Positions 35,577 to 45,278 of a stretch of DNA of 64,000 bases are shown here, piece by piece; position 1 is the first letter of the stretch, and the number at the start of each line of letters is the position of its first letter. Both the position numbers and the translations under genes were made by a program. Source of the stretch: DATGPD01 sp031423015 (GTDB lineage Bacteria > Planctomycetota > UBA1135 > UBA2386); the NCBI GenBank assembly GCA_031423015.1, contig JANPER010000135.1:27496-91495 (forward strand), read 5' to 3'. Under the pieces are notes generated by a model. The model was given only the letters and a program-made list of their open reading frames with translations, was not told the origin of the DNA and ran no database searches.

Positions 35577-37112
35577 TCAGGCCTGCACGCGGCGAAGCGT
35601 CTTGCGTTCGCGTAGCAGTTCCCGGGCTTCGTCGCAGTAGAGATTGCGTGGATCGATGCCATGCGCGACCAGCTGCGCCGCCTGCTTGGGCGAACACAAG
35701 CCGACGGCCTTGCGCTCGAGCAACGCCTCGCGCAGCGCCTCGGCCTCGCGCGCCGCGAGCTGTGCAACGGGCGCCGTTGGCAACCCGGCGCGCCGGAAGA
35801 ACTCCAACTGCGTGGCCGAGGCGCGCTCGCCGGCGCTCGATCGACGCGCGTAGGCCCCGAGGTCGATGCCGACGGCGGCGAACGGGTCGCGCTTCTTCAG
35901 TTGGTAGGCGACCGACGCCTCCTGCGCTTCCTGTTCCTGCTGCGCCAGCTCGAGCGCGCGCTCCAACGCGATCGCTTGGCCTTGCGCGCTGACCTCGGCG
36001 GCGATGCGGCGCGCGCGCGCCTGTACCTCGGGGTTGGCGGCAGCGAAGATGTCGACCGCCTGCGCCAGCGAGTGGCGGCAGTTGCTCGGCACGAAGTCGA
36101 GCACCAGCAGGTCGCTCTTGCCGGGCGCGATGCGCGTGCCGCGGCCGACCATCTGCGCGTAGAACGAGCGCGACAGTACGGGGCGCGCGATGGCGACGAG
36201 CGCGATCTGGGGCACATCGAAGCCCTCGGTGAACAGCGAGCAATTGACCAACACCTTCACCTCGCCGCGGCGGAAGCGGTCGAGGATCGGCGCGCGCAGC
36301 TCGAACGGCATCGAGCCGTCGACCGCGGCGGCGCAATCAGGCGCGCCGGTGAGCTCGTTCATCACGCGGGTCAACGAGTGCGCGTGCGCGACCGAGGCGG
36401 CGAACACGATCGTCGGCCGCTGGCCGCGCTCGCGCAGGATCGGCGCGGCGACCTCGGCAAGGTGCAGATCCTGGTTGAGGATCGCTTCGACGTCGCGGGT
36501 CGCCAGTTCGCCCGCGACCTTGCGCACGCCAGAGAAGTCGGCTTGCGTCTGCACCAGGAACGAACGGATCGGGCACAGCCAGCCGTCCAAGATCGCGGTG
36601 CGCATGTCGTACTCGAACGCCACCGCCGAGAAGATCTCGCCGAGCGGCACGCGATCGCTGCGATCGGGCGTTGCGGTCACGCCGAGCAGGTGCGCGTCGA
36701 AGTGCGCGAGCACCGCCCGGTACGAGTCCGCGGTGGCGTGGTGGGCTTCGTCGACGACGACGATGCGGAATGCATCGCGTGGCACGTCGCGCAGGCGCTT
36801 TTGCAGCGTCTGGATGCTGGCGACCGCGATCTTCGGCCGCGAACCGTCGGGGCGCGTGAAGTCGCGGCGCTGCGCCATCTCCACTGCGACCACGTCGTTG
36901 CACCAGGCGGCGATCTTGGCGCGCGCCTGCTCGACGAGTTCTTGGCGATGCGCCAGCACCAGCACCGGACCCTTGGCGAGGCGCGAGATCTCGGCGAACA
37001 ACACCGTCTTGCCGGTGCCGGTCGGCATCACGACCAATACAGCGCGGTGCTCTTGCCGGTAGGCCTCGCGCACCGCTTCGAGCGCGGCGGCCTGGTAGGG
37101 GCGCAGGATCAT
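35577..37112 (-). CDS. DEAD/DEAH-box superfamily 2 helicase
   Basis: A 511-residue SF2 helicase from the ATG at 37112 (RPYQAAALEAV opens the Q-motif region). Motifs: MPTGTGKT (Walker A), VVDEAHH (DEAH), GVTATPDRSD (motif III), LFTEGFDVP and QMVGRGTRI (motif VI). The UvrB/RecQ-like order RPYQ...TGTGKT...DEAHH suits ATP-dependent DNA unwinding or translocation. The 130-residue C-terminus is Ala/Glu/Arg-rich, without a known nuclease motif. It stands alone downstream of the broken VapBC pair; a repair or defence role cannot be separated from sequence. Confidence 0.88.
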   Translation of the reverse strand: MILRPYQAAALEAVREAYRQEHRAVLVVMPTGTGKTVLFAEISRLAKGPVLVLAHRQELVEQARAKIAAWCNDVVAVEMAQRRDFTRPDGSRPKIAVASIQTLQKRLRDVPRDAFRIVVVDEAHHATADSYRAVLAHFDAHLLGVTATPDRSDRVPLGEIFSAVAFEYDMRTAILDGWLCPIRSFLVQTQADFSGVRKVAGELATRDVEAILNQDLHLAEVAAPILRERGQRPTIVFAASVAHAHSLTRVMNELTGAPDCAAAVDGSMPFELRAPILDRFRRGEVKVLVNCSLFTEGFDVPQIALVAIARPVLSRSFYAQMVGRGTRIAPGKSDLLVLDFVPSNCRHSLAQAVDIFAAANPEVQARARRIAAEVSAQGQAIALERALELAQQEQEAQEASVAYQLKKRDPFAAVGIDLGAYARRSSAGERASATQLEFFRRAGLPTAPVAQLAAREAEALREALLERKAVGLCSPKQAAQLVAHGIDPRNLYCDEARELLRERKTLRRVQA

Positions 37113-37303
37113 GGGGTCGGTCTCGGCGCGCCCGGGCCTCACCGTCGCGGCAAGTCGCCGCAAGCAGAGTCACCCGGGTCGCAGTCGGTGCGCAGTGAAG
37201 CCGCCGAGACCGCCACCGTCGAGCGCGAACTCAGACCTGGATGGGCTGGGCTCTCTTCATCGAGTGACCCACCCGGGCTTGTCGCGGGCGGCGCCGTCGA
37301 CTC

Positions 37304-38176
37304 TCACCCCTCGCGGCGCAGTCGGAGCGGCAGTTCGACCTCGTAGAAGCGCCGCTCACCACGCACGGTCGGGCTGTTCCAACCCATCACGCGCATCGGG
37401 CCAGTGACCTCGTAACGCGGCGAGTGTTGCCGCAGCCAGGTCACCAGCGCGGAGTGCAGGTCGTCGATGCTGTCCGGCGTCTCGTAGCCGCGGGCGCCAA
37501 TGGAGGCCCAAGTTGCCGCCGGCACGTCGACGACCTCGACCTTGCCTGCCTTGCCGACCTGGCCCCGCTTGTCGTCCTCGTACAAGAACGCCATTGCCCG
37601 TCGCTCGCCAATCACCCCGTCGGTGTCCGCGGCGTGATCCATCTGCACTGGCGCCGTCATGGGAATGTCATTGGCTTGGATGTGGCGGAACAGCTTCCCG
37701 AAAGCGCTCATGTCGCCCTCGCTCCGCATCGGCGCCGTGGCCATGCGGTATGCGGGATACTCTTTGATGACGACGTCGCCGACGGGCGCGGGCGTCGGCC
37801 ACCCAGCCGGCGCCGGTGCTTGTTGGAGTGGTTCGAAGCGCAGGTCGTCGGCGATCTGAATCAGCTTGGCCTGCAGCTCGCGGGCGCGATCGGCGCTCGC
37901 GGCCGGCTTGGCGACTCCTTCGGCGGTTACCTCGTCGCGCAGGCGTTGGGCGACTAAAGACCCCCCCGGCAGCACCGCTGCCGCCGATGCGGCGGCGGCT
38001 TGCAGCGCGCGGAGGCGGGCGCCACTTTCGCCGCTAGAATCCGCTACCTCGGCTTGCACTGTCGCGGCCAGGTCGCTGCCGATGTCTCGACGCGTGCGCA
38101 TCTCACTCGGCGCGTCGGACGCACCTTGGGCCAGGAGATTGGGGGTGAGCAACCCAAGGATGAACGCACGTCGCAT
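37304..38176 (-). CDS. exported SOUL/HBP family heme-binding-like protein
   Basis: A 290-residue protein with a signal peptide (MRRAFILGLLTPNLLAQG) and a linker. The SOUL domain occupies about residues 125-290: VVIKEYPAYRMATAPM, then FGKLFRHIQANDIPMTAPVQM, which is the family's F..L...I..N..I.MT.PV signature, then a C-terminal VMGWNSPTVRGERRFYEVELPL. SOUL proteins bind heme or related tetrapyrroles, but the ligand here is unproven. AAAGG before the ATG supports the start. Confidence 0.85.
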   Translation of the reverse strand: MRRAFILGLLTPNLLAQGASDAPSEMRTRRDIGSDLAATVQAEVADSSGESGARLRALQAAAASAAAVLPGGSLVAQRLRDEVTAEGVAKPAASADRARELQAKLIQIADDLRFEPLQQAPAPAGWPTPAPVGDVVIKEYPAYRMATAPMRSEGDMSAFGKLFRHIQANDIPMTAPVQMDHAADTDGVIGERRAMAFLYEDDKRGQVGKAGKVEVVDVPAATWASIGARGYETPDSIDDLHSALVTWLRQHSPRYEVTGPMRVMGWNSPTVRGERRFYEVELPLRLRREG

Positions 38177-38292
38177 ACCTTTACTTCGCGGGCGGGGGCA
38201 GCGCGGTTGCACTCTGCTCGGCTTCGCGACGACCGAAAGTCATCAAGGCGGCGTGGGGCGCGGCTACCCAACTCTGTCCGCGTGTGGCTACG

Positions 38293-39081
38293 TCACTCGC
38301 GCAGCTTGTCGGCGGCCAACAAGCGCACCATCTCGTTGTCGTCGGCGAGCAGCGCGCGCCGCAGGTCGGCGGGTACGTCATTGCCCGAACACGCCTGCAG
38401 TTCCAGGTAGCGCACCACTGGATCCCGATCGCGCAAGCCGAGCCACGGCTCGGCGACGAGCGGCGGCACGCGCTGCCGAGCCGCGGTGCGCAGCAGAAGG
38501 TGGCGTCCGCGCGCGTTGGCGACACGGTGCGTGCGCTCGAACGCGGCGGCGAGTTCGGCGTCCCACTCGACGGGGGCGCGGGCGGGCGGCACGGCGGCGA
38601 CTTGCTGCTCCAGGGCCGACAAGAACGCCAGCCACTCGGTGCGACGTGCGTCGGCGGCACTCTGCGCCGCCGCCGCGCGCTTGCTTGGATCGCGGCTTTC
38701 ACGCGGCGGAATGTCGAAGCAGATGCGGCCCAACCACGAGCCCGCGAAGGCGAGCGGTGTCACGGCCGCGCGCAGCGGCAGGAACCCCAGCTCGGTGTAG
38801 TACTGCTTCTGCCAGTCGAGATCGTCCCATAGCTCGCCGGCATCGCCGGCGGCGTCGTCGAGCACGCGCACGGGGTGCACCACCAGCGTGTCGACCAAGA
38901 TCGCGCCGAGCCCGGCGGGCACGGTGAGCGGCAGCGTGGCGTAGAACGCGATGTCACCGTCTGGCACCACATTCTGCTCGAAGGCGTTCCACACCGGGCG
39001 GTTTGCGGGGTTCGACCACGCGCAACCGGCGGCGGCGAGGAGCGCCACGGCGTGGAGCACCACAGCGCGGAGCGGTCTCAT
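38293..39081 (-). CDS. putative lipoprotein, paralogue of the upstream gene
   Basis: A 262-residue product with a lipobox (LLAAAGC, Cys about residue 20). Residues 30-130 contain two hydrophobic stretches around VDTLVVHPVRVLDDAAGDAGELW and TPLAFAGSWLGRICFDIPPRE. These closely parallel the protein encoded just upstream (TDALIVHPCCVLDDAWGDTVEW, GDWLGRATFAVPPRKE), so the two arose by duplication. The HP..VLDDA pattern recalls YceK-like lipoproteins. The C-terminal 130 residues are unique and helical, possibly HEAT-like (DRDPVVRYLELQACSGND). Confidence 0.7.
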   Translation of the reverse strand: MRPLRAVVLHAVALLAAAGCAWSNPANRPVWNAFEQNVVPDGDIAFYATLPLTVPAGLGAILVDTLVVHPVRVLDDAAGDAGELWDDLDWQKQYYTELGFLPLRAAVTPLAFAGSWLGRICFDIPPRESRDPSKRAAAAQSAADARRTEWLAFLSALEQQVAAVPPARAPVEWDAELAAAFERTHRVANARGRHLLLRTAARQRVPPLVAEPWLGLRDRDPVVRYLELQACSGNDVPADLRRALLADDNEMVRLLAADKLRE

Positions 39082-39470
39082 GCATCCTCCTTGCGCGGCG
39101 GCACGGCGAACGTGGCGCGGCCCAGCCAGTCACCGAGAAACACGATCGGCGAGGCGATCACCCGCAGCGGCGTCATCACCGCGCTGCGGAAGCGCGACTC
39201 TTCGCGCGGTTCCCACAGCCACTCGACGGTGTCGCCCCACGCGTCGTCGAGCACGCAGCACGGGTGCACGATCAGCGCGTCCGTCGCGACGCCGAGCACG
39301 CCCACCGGCAGCGCCACCGGCGACGCGAGCCAGCGCGCGCTGGTCGAAGAAGGGGTCAAGTGCGCGTCGAGCGCGTTCAGCGTGCGGCGATTGTCGGGCT
39401 CGGCGATGGCGCAGCTCGCGGCCAGGGCCAGCGGCAACAGGAGGGTCGAACGATGAGGTCTGTTTGCCAC
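39078..39470 (-). CDS. putative lipoprotein, short paralogue
   Basis: 130 residues from GTG 39470, which has AGGAG a few bases before it. A lipobox-like LALAASC follows a hydrophobic start, so it is probably a lipoprotein. The body is LDAHLTPSSTSARWLASPVALPVGVLGVATDALIVHPCCVLDDAWGDTVEW, then a second hydrophobic stretch and VPPRKEDA. Its TGA overlaps the ATG of the longer paralogue by four bases, so they are translated together. Confidence 0.7.
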   Translation of the reverse strand: MANRPHRSTLLLPLALAASCAIAEPDNRRTLNALDAHLTPSSTSARWLASPVALPVGVLGVATDALIVHPCCVLDDAWGDTVEWLWEPREESRFRSAVMTPLRVIASPIVFLGDWLGRATFAVPPRKEDA

Positions 39471-39570
39471 ACTGCTCCTTGGCGCAGGTCGGCGGGACAC
39501 TCGTCGACCGACTCGCGCCATCCTACGTCGCACGGCCCTCCCGTCACGACCCACGTCTAGCCGCGACGGA

Positions 39571-39987
39571 TCAGCCGCCGAAGTGCTTCTCGAACATCAA
39601 GCCGAGGTCCTTCGCGATCTCGGCCGGCGACCGGCCTTCGATGCGTTGGCGCGACAGGAAGTCGACCAGCTTGCCGTTCTTGACCAACGCAACCGACGGG
39701 CTCGACGGCGCCACATCCGCGAAATGTGCGCGCGCCTTCGCCGTGGCCTCCTTGTCTTGACCCGCAAACACCGTCGCGAAGCGGGTCGGCCTCTTGGCGT
39801 GCTGCATAGCAAGGCTGACCCCTGGACGAGCGCCGCCCGCGGCGCAGCCGCAGACCGAGTTGATGACGAGCAAGCCGCTCTGGGAGTCTGCCATCCAGGC
39901 ATCGACATCGGCCGGCGTGAGCAGTTCTTTGGCGCCGATCGAAGTCAGTTCTTCGCGCATCGGGATCAACAGTTCGGCGGGATACAT
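39571..39987 (-). CDS. bacilliredoxin (BrxA/BrxB family)
   Basis: 138 residues from the ATG at 39987, beginning MYPAELLIPMREELTSIG as these proteins do. The active site is NSVCGCAAGGARPG, the CGC motif of bacilliredoxins, which remove bacillithiol from oxidised proteins in Firmicutes. Whether this organism makes bacillithiol cannot be told from the window. The C-terminal part (VDFLSRQRIEGRSPAEIAKDL) also fits the thioredoxin-fold family. Monocistronic. Confidence 0.9.
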   Translation of the reverse strand: MYPAELLIPMREELTSIGAKELLTPADVDAWMADSQSGLLVINSVCGCAAGGARPGVSLAMQHAKRPTRFATVFAGQDKEATAKARAHFADVAPSSPSVALVKNGKLVDFLSRQRIEGRSPAEIAKDLGLMFEKHFGG

Positions 39988-40100
39988 GTGGGTTGGCCTC
40001 GGTCGTTTGCGCTGGGGGAGCTGGGAGAGGGGCGAGGGTAGGGCCCGCGTCATCGAGGTGCAATCCGCGGCCGGCCTTGGTCTCGTGCTGGAACTGGCGA

Positions 40101-40709
40101 TCAGCCGCCGCCTCGCCGCAACCGATCCACCTCGGTCTGCAACTCCACCACCCGTTCGCTCAGCGCCCGCTCGCGCGCCTCGACCTCCACCTCCGAGAAC
40201 AACCTGGGGATGTGCTGCGGGCAGTTGCTGTCCCAGGCCTCGAGGTGGAACACGAGCGCGCGTTCGGGGCGGGCGTCGTAGGCGGGGTCGGCGACGGCGG
40301 CGAGGAGTTTGGCGTCGTCCTCGCGGAATTCGGCTCGGCCCCAGATCTTGATCCGCTCGCGTTCCTTGTAGTCCATCAGGAACAGGAAGGCCTGGCCGTT
40401 CTCGGCGAGGTTGCCCATCGAGATGTACTGCCGGTTGCCGCTGTAGTCGGCGAACGCGAGGGTGTGTCGGTCCAGCACTTTGACGAACCCCGGGGGACCA
40501 CCGCGGTGCTGGATGTACGGCCGCCCGGTCACGCTCGCGGTGCCGAGGTAGAGCGAGTCGCGTGCGGCGAGGAACGCGGCGAGATCGTCGGTCACTTCGT
40601 CCGACCAGCCGCCGCGCTGCTCCATGTTGGCGTAGCCGCGGCGTGAGCCGAGGCGTTGTTGGACCGCTTTGACGGACGCGGTGAAGGCGATGTCACTGAC
40701 AGGTTTCAT
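40101..40709 (-). CDS. pyridoxamine-5'-phosphate-oxidase family (flavin split-barrel) protein
   Basis: 202 residues with the split-barrel pattern of PNPOx-like proteins: DLAAFLAARDSLYLGTASVTGRPYIQHRGGPPGFVKVLD, then LAFADYSGNRQYISMGNLAENGQAFLFLMDY and RIKIWGRAEF. These usually bind FMN or F420, and the subgroup is often annotated as an FMN-binding or general-stress-like protein. A C-terminal helix (EVEARERALSERVVELQTEVDRL) may form a coiled coil. It follows the fusion hydrolase by 26 bases on the same strand. Confidence 0.85.
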   Translation of the reverse strand: MKPVSDIAFTASVKAVQQRLGSRRGYANMEQRGGWSDEVTDDLAAFLAARDSLYLGTASVTGRPYIQHRGGPPGFVKVLDRHTLAFADYSGNRQYISMGNLAENGQAFLFLMDYKERERIKIWGRAEFREDDAKLLAAVADPAYDARPERALVFHLEAWDSNCPQHIPRLFSEVEVEARERALSERVVELQTEVDRLRRGGG

Positions 40710-40735
40710 GGCGTGCGCTCGGTGTGATCGACGCG

Positions 40736-42430
40736 TTACTGACCCGACGGCGCAGCGGCCTTCACCTTGCGGAGCATGAACTCGGTGATCAATGCCGCGA
40801 TGCGTTCACCTTCCTCCTCGAGCGCGAAGTGGCCGGTGTCGAGCAGATGCAGCTCGGCGTTCTTCACGTCGCGGAGATAGGGACGCGCGCCCTCGGCGGG
40901 GAAGATTTCGTCGTTCTTGCCCCACACGATCAGCGTCGGCGGCTGCTGCTTGCGCAGGTAGGCCTGCCACTGCGGGTAGAGATCGAGGTTGGTGCGATAG
41001 TCGTAGAACATGTCGAGCTGGATCTCCTGGTTGCCCGGGCGGTCGAGCAGCGGCTGGTCGACGAGCCAGTTGTCGGGGCTGATGGCGTCGGGGTTGCGCG
41101 TGCCGTGCTGGTACTGCCACTTGGTGGCCTCAAGGGTCAGAAGCTGCCGAAGCGCGTCGCGATCCGCCTTCGCACCGCTTTGCCAGTAGGCCTTGATCGG
41201 CTTCCAGAACTCGCGCAGACCCTCGGTGTAGGCGTTGCCGTTCTGCACGATCAGCCCGGTCACGCGCTCAGGATTCGCCGTCGCGATGCGGTAGCCGATC
41301 GGTGCCCCGTAGTCCATCAGGTAGAGCGCGAAGCGGTCGAACCCGCGCTCGGCCAACACGCGCTGCACCACGCTTGCCATGCTCGCGAACGTGTAGGCGA
41401 ACTTGTCGCGGCTCGGCGCGTCGCTGAGGCCGTAGCCCGGATAGTCCGGCGCGATCACGTGGAACTTGCGCGCCAGATCGCCGAGCAACTGGCGGAACAT
41501 GTGGCTCGAGGTCGGGAAGCCGTGCAGCAGCACGATCTGCGGCGCTGTCGGATCGCCGGCCTCGCGGTAGAACACCTTCACTCCGTCGATGGCGACGTAG
41601 CCATGCGTGATCTTGGCACTGCCCGCGAGCCGCATGCCTTCCACCGCTTGCGCGGTCGTCCAGACCGACGAGGCGATCATGCGGAAGTTGGTGAGCGCGG
41701 CGGCGTAGCCGTCGAAGCCAGGCACCTTGGCGGCTGCGGTGGCTTCGGCGATCACGGCGACATCGAAGCCGGCCTCGACCAGTTCGCGCATGTGCGACTC
41801 AGCGCAGAGGTTCGCCGACATGCCGGCCAGGAGGACGCGCGAGATGCCGCGCTTGCGCAGCTGGAGCACCAAGTCGTTGGAGCCCGGGCCATAGACCTTG
41901 TGCGGACTGACGACGACCGTCGCGCCGTCGTTGATGTAGGGTTTGTAGCGCTCGAGCCAGTCGGCGCCGGAGCCGTCGAAGTGGTCCGTCGCCAGTGGGC
42001 CCTTGCGATCGAACATGCCGATCGAGTGCATCACCCTCTCGAGCGTGCCCTCCATCCGCCAGCCGTGATCGTGCGGGTAGTAGTAGTGCGGCGAGATGAA
42101 CACCGGCACGCCGTGGGCTTTGGCGCCGGCGAACAGCCGCTCGAGGTGGTCGACGGTGCCGTTCTTCGTGACGCTCTCGCCGACGACACCCCAGGCAACG
42201 CCGTCCTTGTGCAGGAAGTCGTTCTGCGGGTCGGTGACGACGAGCGCCGTCTCACCGGCGACGACCTCGAAGCCCAGGTCAGGGAGGCCGCTGCCGTCGG
42301 TCGCGTTCGGCGCCAAGCGGTTGCCCGGGCGGGCGGGATCCTGGGTGAAGCCTTGGGCACTCGAGATGGCGAGTGCCGAGGCGAACAGGGTGGCCGCGAC
42401 AAGCGCGGAGCGGGGAGCGGTGGCATACAT
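40736..42430 (-). CDS. exported isochorismatase-like / alpha-beta hydrolase fusion
   Basis: 564 residues with a signal peptide (about 1-25). Residues 50-250 are a cysteine-hydrolase (isochorismatase) domain: TALVVTDPQNDFL with the catalytic Asp, HKVYGPGSNDL and GMSANLCAESHMRELVEAGFDV with the nucleophile Cys. Residues 275-560 are an alpha/beta hydrolase: IVLLHGFPTSSHMFRQL, YPGYGLSDAP, LYLMDYGAPIGYR with Asp at the nucleophile position as in epoxide hydrolases and haloalkane dehalogenases, and DTGHFALEEEGERI with the catalytic His. Two unrelated hydrolases on one exported chain is uncommon; a two-step substrate breakdown is possible. Confidence 0.88.
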   Translation of the reverse strand: MYATAPRSALVAATLFASALAISSAQGFTQDPARPGNRLAPNATDGSGLPDLGFEVVAGETALVVTDPQNDFLHKDGVAWGVVGESVTKNGTVDHLERLFAGAKAHGVPVFISPHYYYPHDHGWRMEGTLERVMHSIGMFDRKGPLATDHFDGSGADWLERYKPYINDGATVVVSPHKVYGPGSNDLVLQLRKRGISRVLLAGMSANLCAESHMRELVEAGFDVAVIAEATAAAKVPGFDGYAAALTNFRMIASSVWTTAQAVEGMRLAGSAKITHGYVAIDGVKVFYREAGDPTAPQIVLLHGFPTSSHMFRQLLGDLARKFHVIAPDYPGYGLSDAPSRDKFAYTFASMASVVQRVLAERGFDRFALYLMDYGAPIGYRIATANPERVTGLIVQNGNAYTEGLREFWKPIKAYWQSGAKADRDALRQLLTLEATKWQYQHGTRNPDAISPDNWLVDQPLLDRPGNQEIQLDMFYDYRTNLDLYPQWQAYLRKQQPPTLIVWGKNDEIFPAEGARPYLRDVKNAELHLLDTGHFALEEEGERIAALITEFMLRKVKAAAPSGQ

Positions 42431-42671
42431 CGTTGTGTTTCCGTTCTCTCTTGCGTGTTGTGGGTTGGGGGCCTCGTTGGCCGATGCGCACCCCTAGTCA
42501 CATCGCGTGCCGCAACCCGATCCGGCAGGAACGAGAGTTCGTAAACGGATATCATGAAGTGGGTAATGTCAATCATCGGCCCCGAGGGCCGCGCTCATCG
42601 CGTGCAACGAAACTTCGTGGAACACGATATTACGTTCTCAAAACAACGAAATCCCGTTGTAGCCTCCGCCT

Positions 42672-44213
42672 GTGCCCGAGCCGAACCTACCGCGCGCGCA
42701 CAGCGAGTTCGCGCGCCTCGAACAACGGACCAAGCTCATCTTGACCTCGGCCGGCGAGGGCATCTACGGCCTGGACGCCGAGGGCAACGCCACCTTCGTC
42801 AACCCCGCCGCCGCGCGCATGCTCGGTTGGCCGATCGAGGAACTCATCGGCCAGGCCATGCACGCCAACCACCACCACACCCACGTCGACGGCTCCGCCT
42901 ACGACCGGACCGAGTGCCCGATCTACGCGGCTTTCAAGGACGGGCAGGTGCACAGCATCGACGACGAAGTGTTCTGGCGCCGAGACGGCTCGCACTTTCC
43001 GATCGAGTACACCAGCACACCGATCCACGAAGACGGCGCACTGGTTGGCGCGGTCGTCGTGTTCCGTGACATCACGCTGCGGCGGCGCACCGAGCAGGAC
43101 CTGCGCGCGGCAATGGCGGAGATCGAAGCGCTCAAGAGCCGCGTGGAAGCGGAGAACGACTACCTGCAAGAGGAGATCCGGGCCGACCGCGAGTACGGTG
43201 ACCTCCTCGGCGACTCGTCGGCGACGGTCGCGTTGCGCAAAGCCATCGAGACCGTCGCGCCGAGCGACGCCAGCGTGCTGGTGACCGGCGAGACGGGCAC
43301 TGGCAAGGAGCTGGTGGCGCGGGCAATCCACGCGCTCGGGCCGCGTCGCAGCAAGCCGTTGATCAAGGTCAACTGCGCGTCGATTCCGCGCGAGCTGTTC
43401 GAGAGCGAGTTCTTCGGGCACGCGCAGGGCGCGTTCACCGGCGCCATCCGCGATCGCATCGGCCGCTTCGAACTCGCGGACGAGGGGACGCTGTTCCTCG
43501 ACGAGGTCGGCGAGATCCCGCTCGAGATGCAGAGCAAGCTGCTGCGCGTGCTGCAAGAGGGCGAGTTCGAACGGGTCGGCGAGGAACGGACCCGCAGGGT
43601 CGACGTTCGGGTGATCGCTGCCACTAACCGTGACCTGCGTGCGGCCGCCGCTTCGGGCCGGTTCCGCCAAGATCTCTACTACCGGCTCAACGTGTTCCCG
43701 ATCGAGATCGCGCCGCTCAGGTACCGCACGGGCGACGTCGGCCCACTAGCGGCGCGCTTCCTCTTGCACGCGGGACGCAAGCTGCACCGCAAGGCACCGC
43801 GCCTTACGGCCACCGGTACCCGTCAGCTCGAGAACTACACGTGGCCAGGCAACGTGCGCGAGCTGCAGAACGTCGTCGAGCGGGCCATGATCACGTCGCG
43901 CGGCAGCGCGCTCGAGTTCGACCTGCCCGACCGCGCTAACCTCAACGTCGCGCAGCAACCCGCGGCCGCCACCAACACGCCGCGCGGAGTCATCCCCGAG
44001 GCCGAGATGCGCCGGCGCGAACGCGACAACCTGATCGCCGCGCTCGCTCACACCGGCGGTCGCATCTACGGCGAGGACGGCGCCGCGGAGTTGCTCGGAC
44101 TGAAGCCGACGACGCTGGCGTCGCGGTTGAAGAAGTTCGGACTGAGCCGCGTCGATTCCGGCGCGCGTCCACATGACGGTGAGACGGCACCGTCGCCGGT
44201 ACCGTCATGCTGA
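42672..44213 (+). CDS. PAS-domain sigma-54-dependent regulator
   Basis: 513 residues: a PAS domain (about 20-135, TSAGEGIYGLDAEGNATFVNPAAARMLG...VVVFRDITLRRR), a coiled-coil linker, an AAA+ domain with GETGTGKE, the GAFTGA loop (HAQGAFTGAIRDRIGRFE) and GTLFLDEVGEI, and a C-terminal Fis-like helix-turn-helix (RRERDNLIAALAHTGGRIYGEDGAAELLGLKPTTLASRLKKFGL). It is of the NtrC/FhlA class, with redox or small-molecule sensing possible through PAS. TAGCCT ends 6 bases before the GTG start. It is divergent from the exported fusion hydrolase, a possible target. Confidence 0.92.
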   Translation: MPEPNLPRAHSEFARLEQRTKLILTSAGEGIYGLDAEGNATFVNPAAARMLGWPIEELIGQAMHANHHHTHVDGSAYDRTECPIYAAFKDGQVHSIDDEVFWRRDGSHFPIEYTSTPIHEDGALVGAVVVFRDITLRRRTEQDLRAAMAEIEALKSRVEAENDYLQEEIRADREYGDLLGDSSATVALRKAIETVAPSDASVLVTGETGTGKELVARAIHALGPRRSKPLIKVNCASIPRELFESEFFGHAQGAFTGAIRDRIGRFELADEGTLFLDEVGEIPLEMQSKLLRVLQEGEFERVGEERTRRVDVRVIAATNRDLRAAAASGRFRQDLYYRLNVFPIEIAPLRYRTGDVGPLAARFLLHAGRKLHRKAPRLTATGTRQLENYTWPGNVRELQNVVERAMITSRGSALEFDLPDRANLNVAQQPAAATNTPRGVIPEAEMRRRERDNLIAALAHTGGRIYGEDGAAELLGLKPTTLASRLKKFGLSRVDSGARPHDGETAPSPVPSC

Positions 44214-45094
44214 CGTCCTCGGCAAACGGGGTGGCCGCGTATCAAGGTGCGGTGTGGTTCATGGATTGGCTTGGCGTGCTGTGGCGTAGCGATGGGACGC
44301 TCGCGGGCACACGACCTACCGTCGCGTTCGGGGGTGGCTACAACCTTCGGGTCGCATCCACTTGGACTGACCGCCTCTTGATCGTCGACCGGCGGTGGGG
44401 ACCAACGGAACCGCGGCAATCGCGTTTCTGGTTGAGCGATGGCACACCGGCCGGCACGCGCTTCCTAGCGAGCGTGCCTGGGGTCGCGTTCGTCGCTGGG
44501 TCGATCGGAATGCAGCGCCAAACCCTCATCTGCGACGCGCGATCGATGGGGCAGTCGACCCATGACGCGCTGTGGACTCTTGATCGCGCGGGCGCGTTGC
44601 GTTGGCTCACCAACACACCGGCGGACTTCAATGGCTCTGTGCCGCTCACGGTCTTCGCCGGCGGCAAGCTGGTGTGCACGCACGACGACGGCGTCACCGG
44701 GCGCGAGCTGTGGGTCTGGGATCCGGGCGCCACGGCCACACCCATGCCGACCGGGTGTGCTGCCAATCGCCGCGCCGAGCTGACCTGCGACGATCCTCAC
44801 CTCGGCACCACGATCTCGATCGTCGGCGGCTCGACGCCTGCGTCGGCGATCGTGGCCCTGTGGCTCGGCGCGCCGACTCTCCCGATGCCGCGCGTCGGCG
44901 CATGCTCGCTGGCCGCGCTGCCCGAAGTGCTCGTCGCGACGTTCCAGCCCGCGGCGCCCGATTGGGTGCGCACGTTGCCGATCCCGAATCAGTCGCCACT
45001 GCTCGGGGCGCAGACGGTGCTGCAAGCCGCCTGGGGACCGACGCCGTCGGGAGTCGACGTGAGCAACGGCGTGCTGCTGACGTTCGGTCGATGA
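44207..45094 (+). pseudogene. C-terminal fragment of an ELWxxDGTxxGT-repeat secreted protein
   Basis: 295 codons opening inside the end of the sigma-54 regulator. Two degenerate copies of the repeat are visible (LWRSDGTLAGTRPT, FWLSDGTPAGTRFL), followed by GRELWVWDPGA and a C-terminal domain. Complete proteins of this kind have many repeats and a signal peptide; here the signal and most repeats are missing. I read it as a 5'-truncated remnant rather than a working gene, but the frame is intact, so expression from the upstream gene cannot be excluded. Confidence 0.55.
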
Positions 45095-45278
45095 CCGACG
45101 CGGGCTGAACACTCGGCGCGTGCGCGCCCCCGCGAGCTGCGCGACCAGTGCTTGGCCGATCCACATTTCCACGCGAATCCGCGACCACGACGGTCGCCGC
45201 GATCGCTGCCACGTGAGTGGGGCGCCGCGTAGCCGCGCCCGTGACGACCGATCGCTCCCGTCGACCTCGAGGACACTC

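Noticed and set aside
44207..45094. Reading this as an intact secreted protein
   Set aside because: There is no signal peptide, the start lies inside the previous gene and only two degenerate repeats remain, so truncation is more likely.
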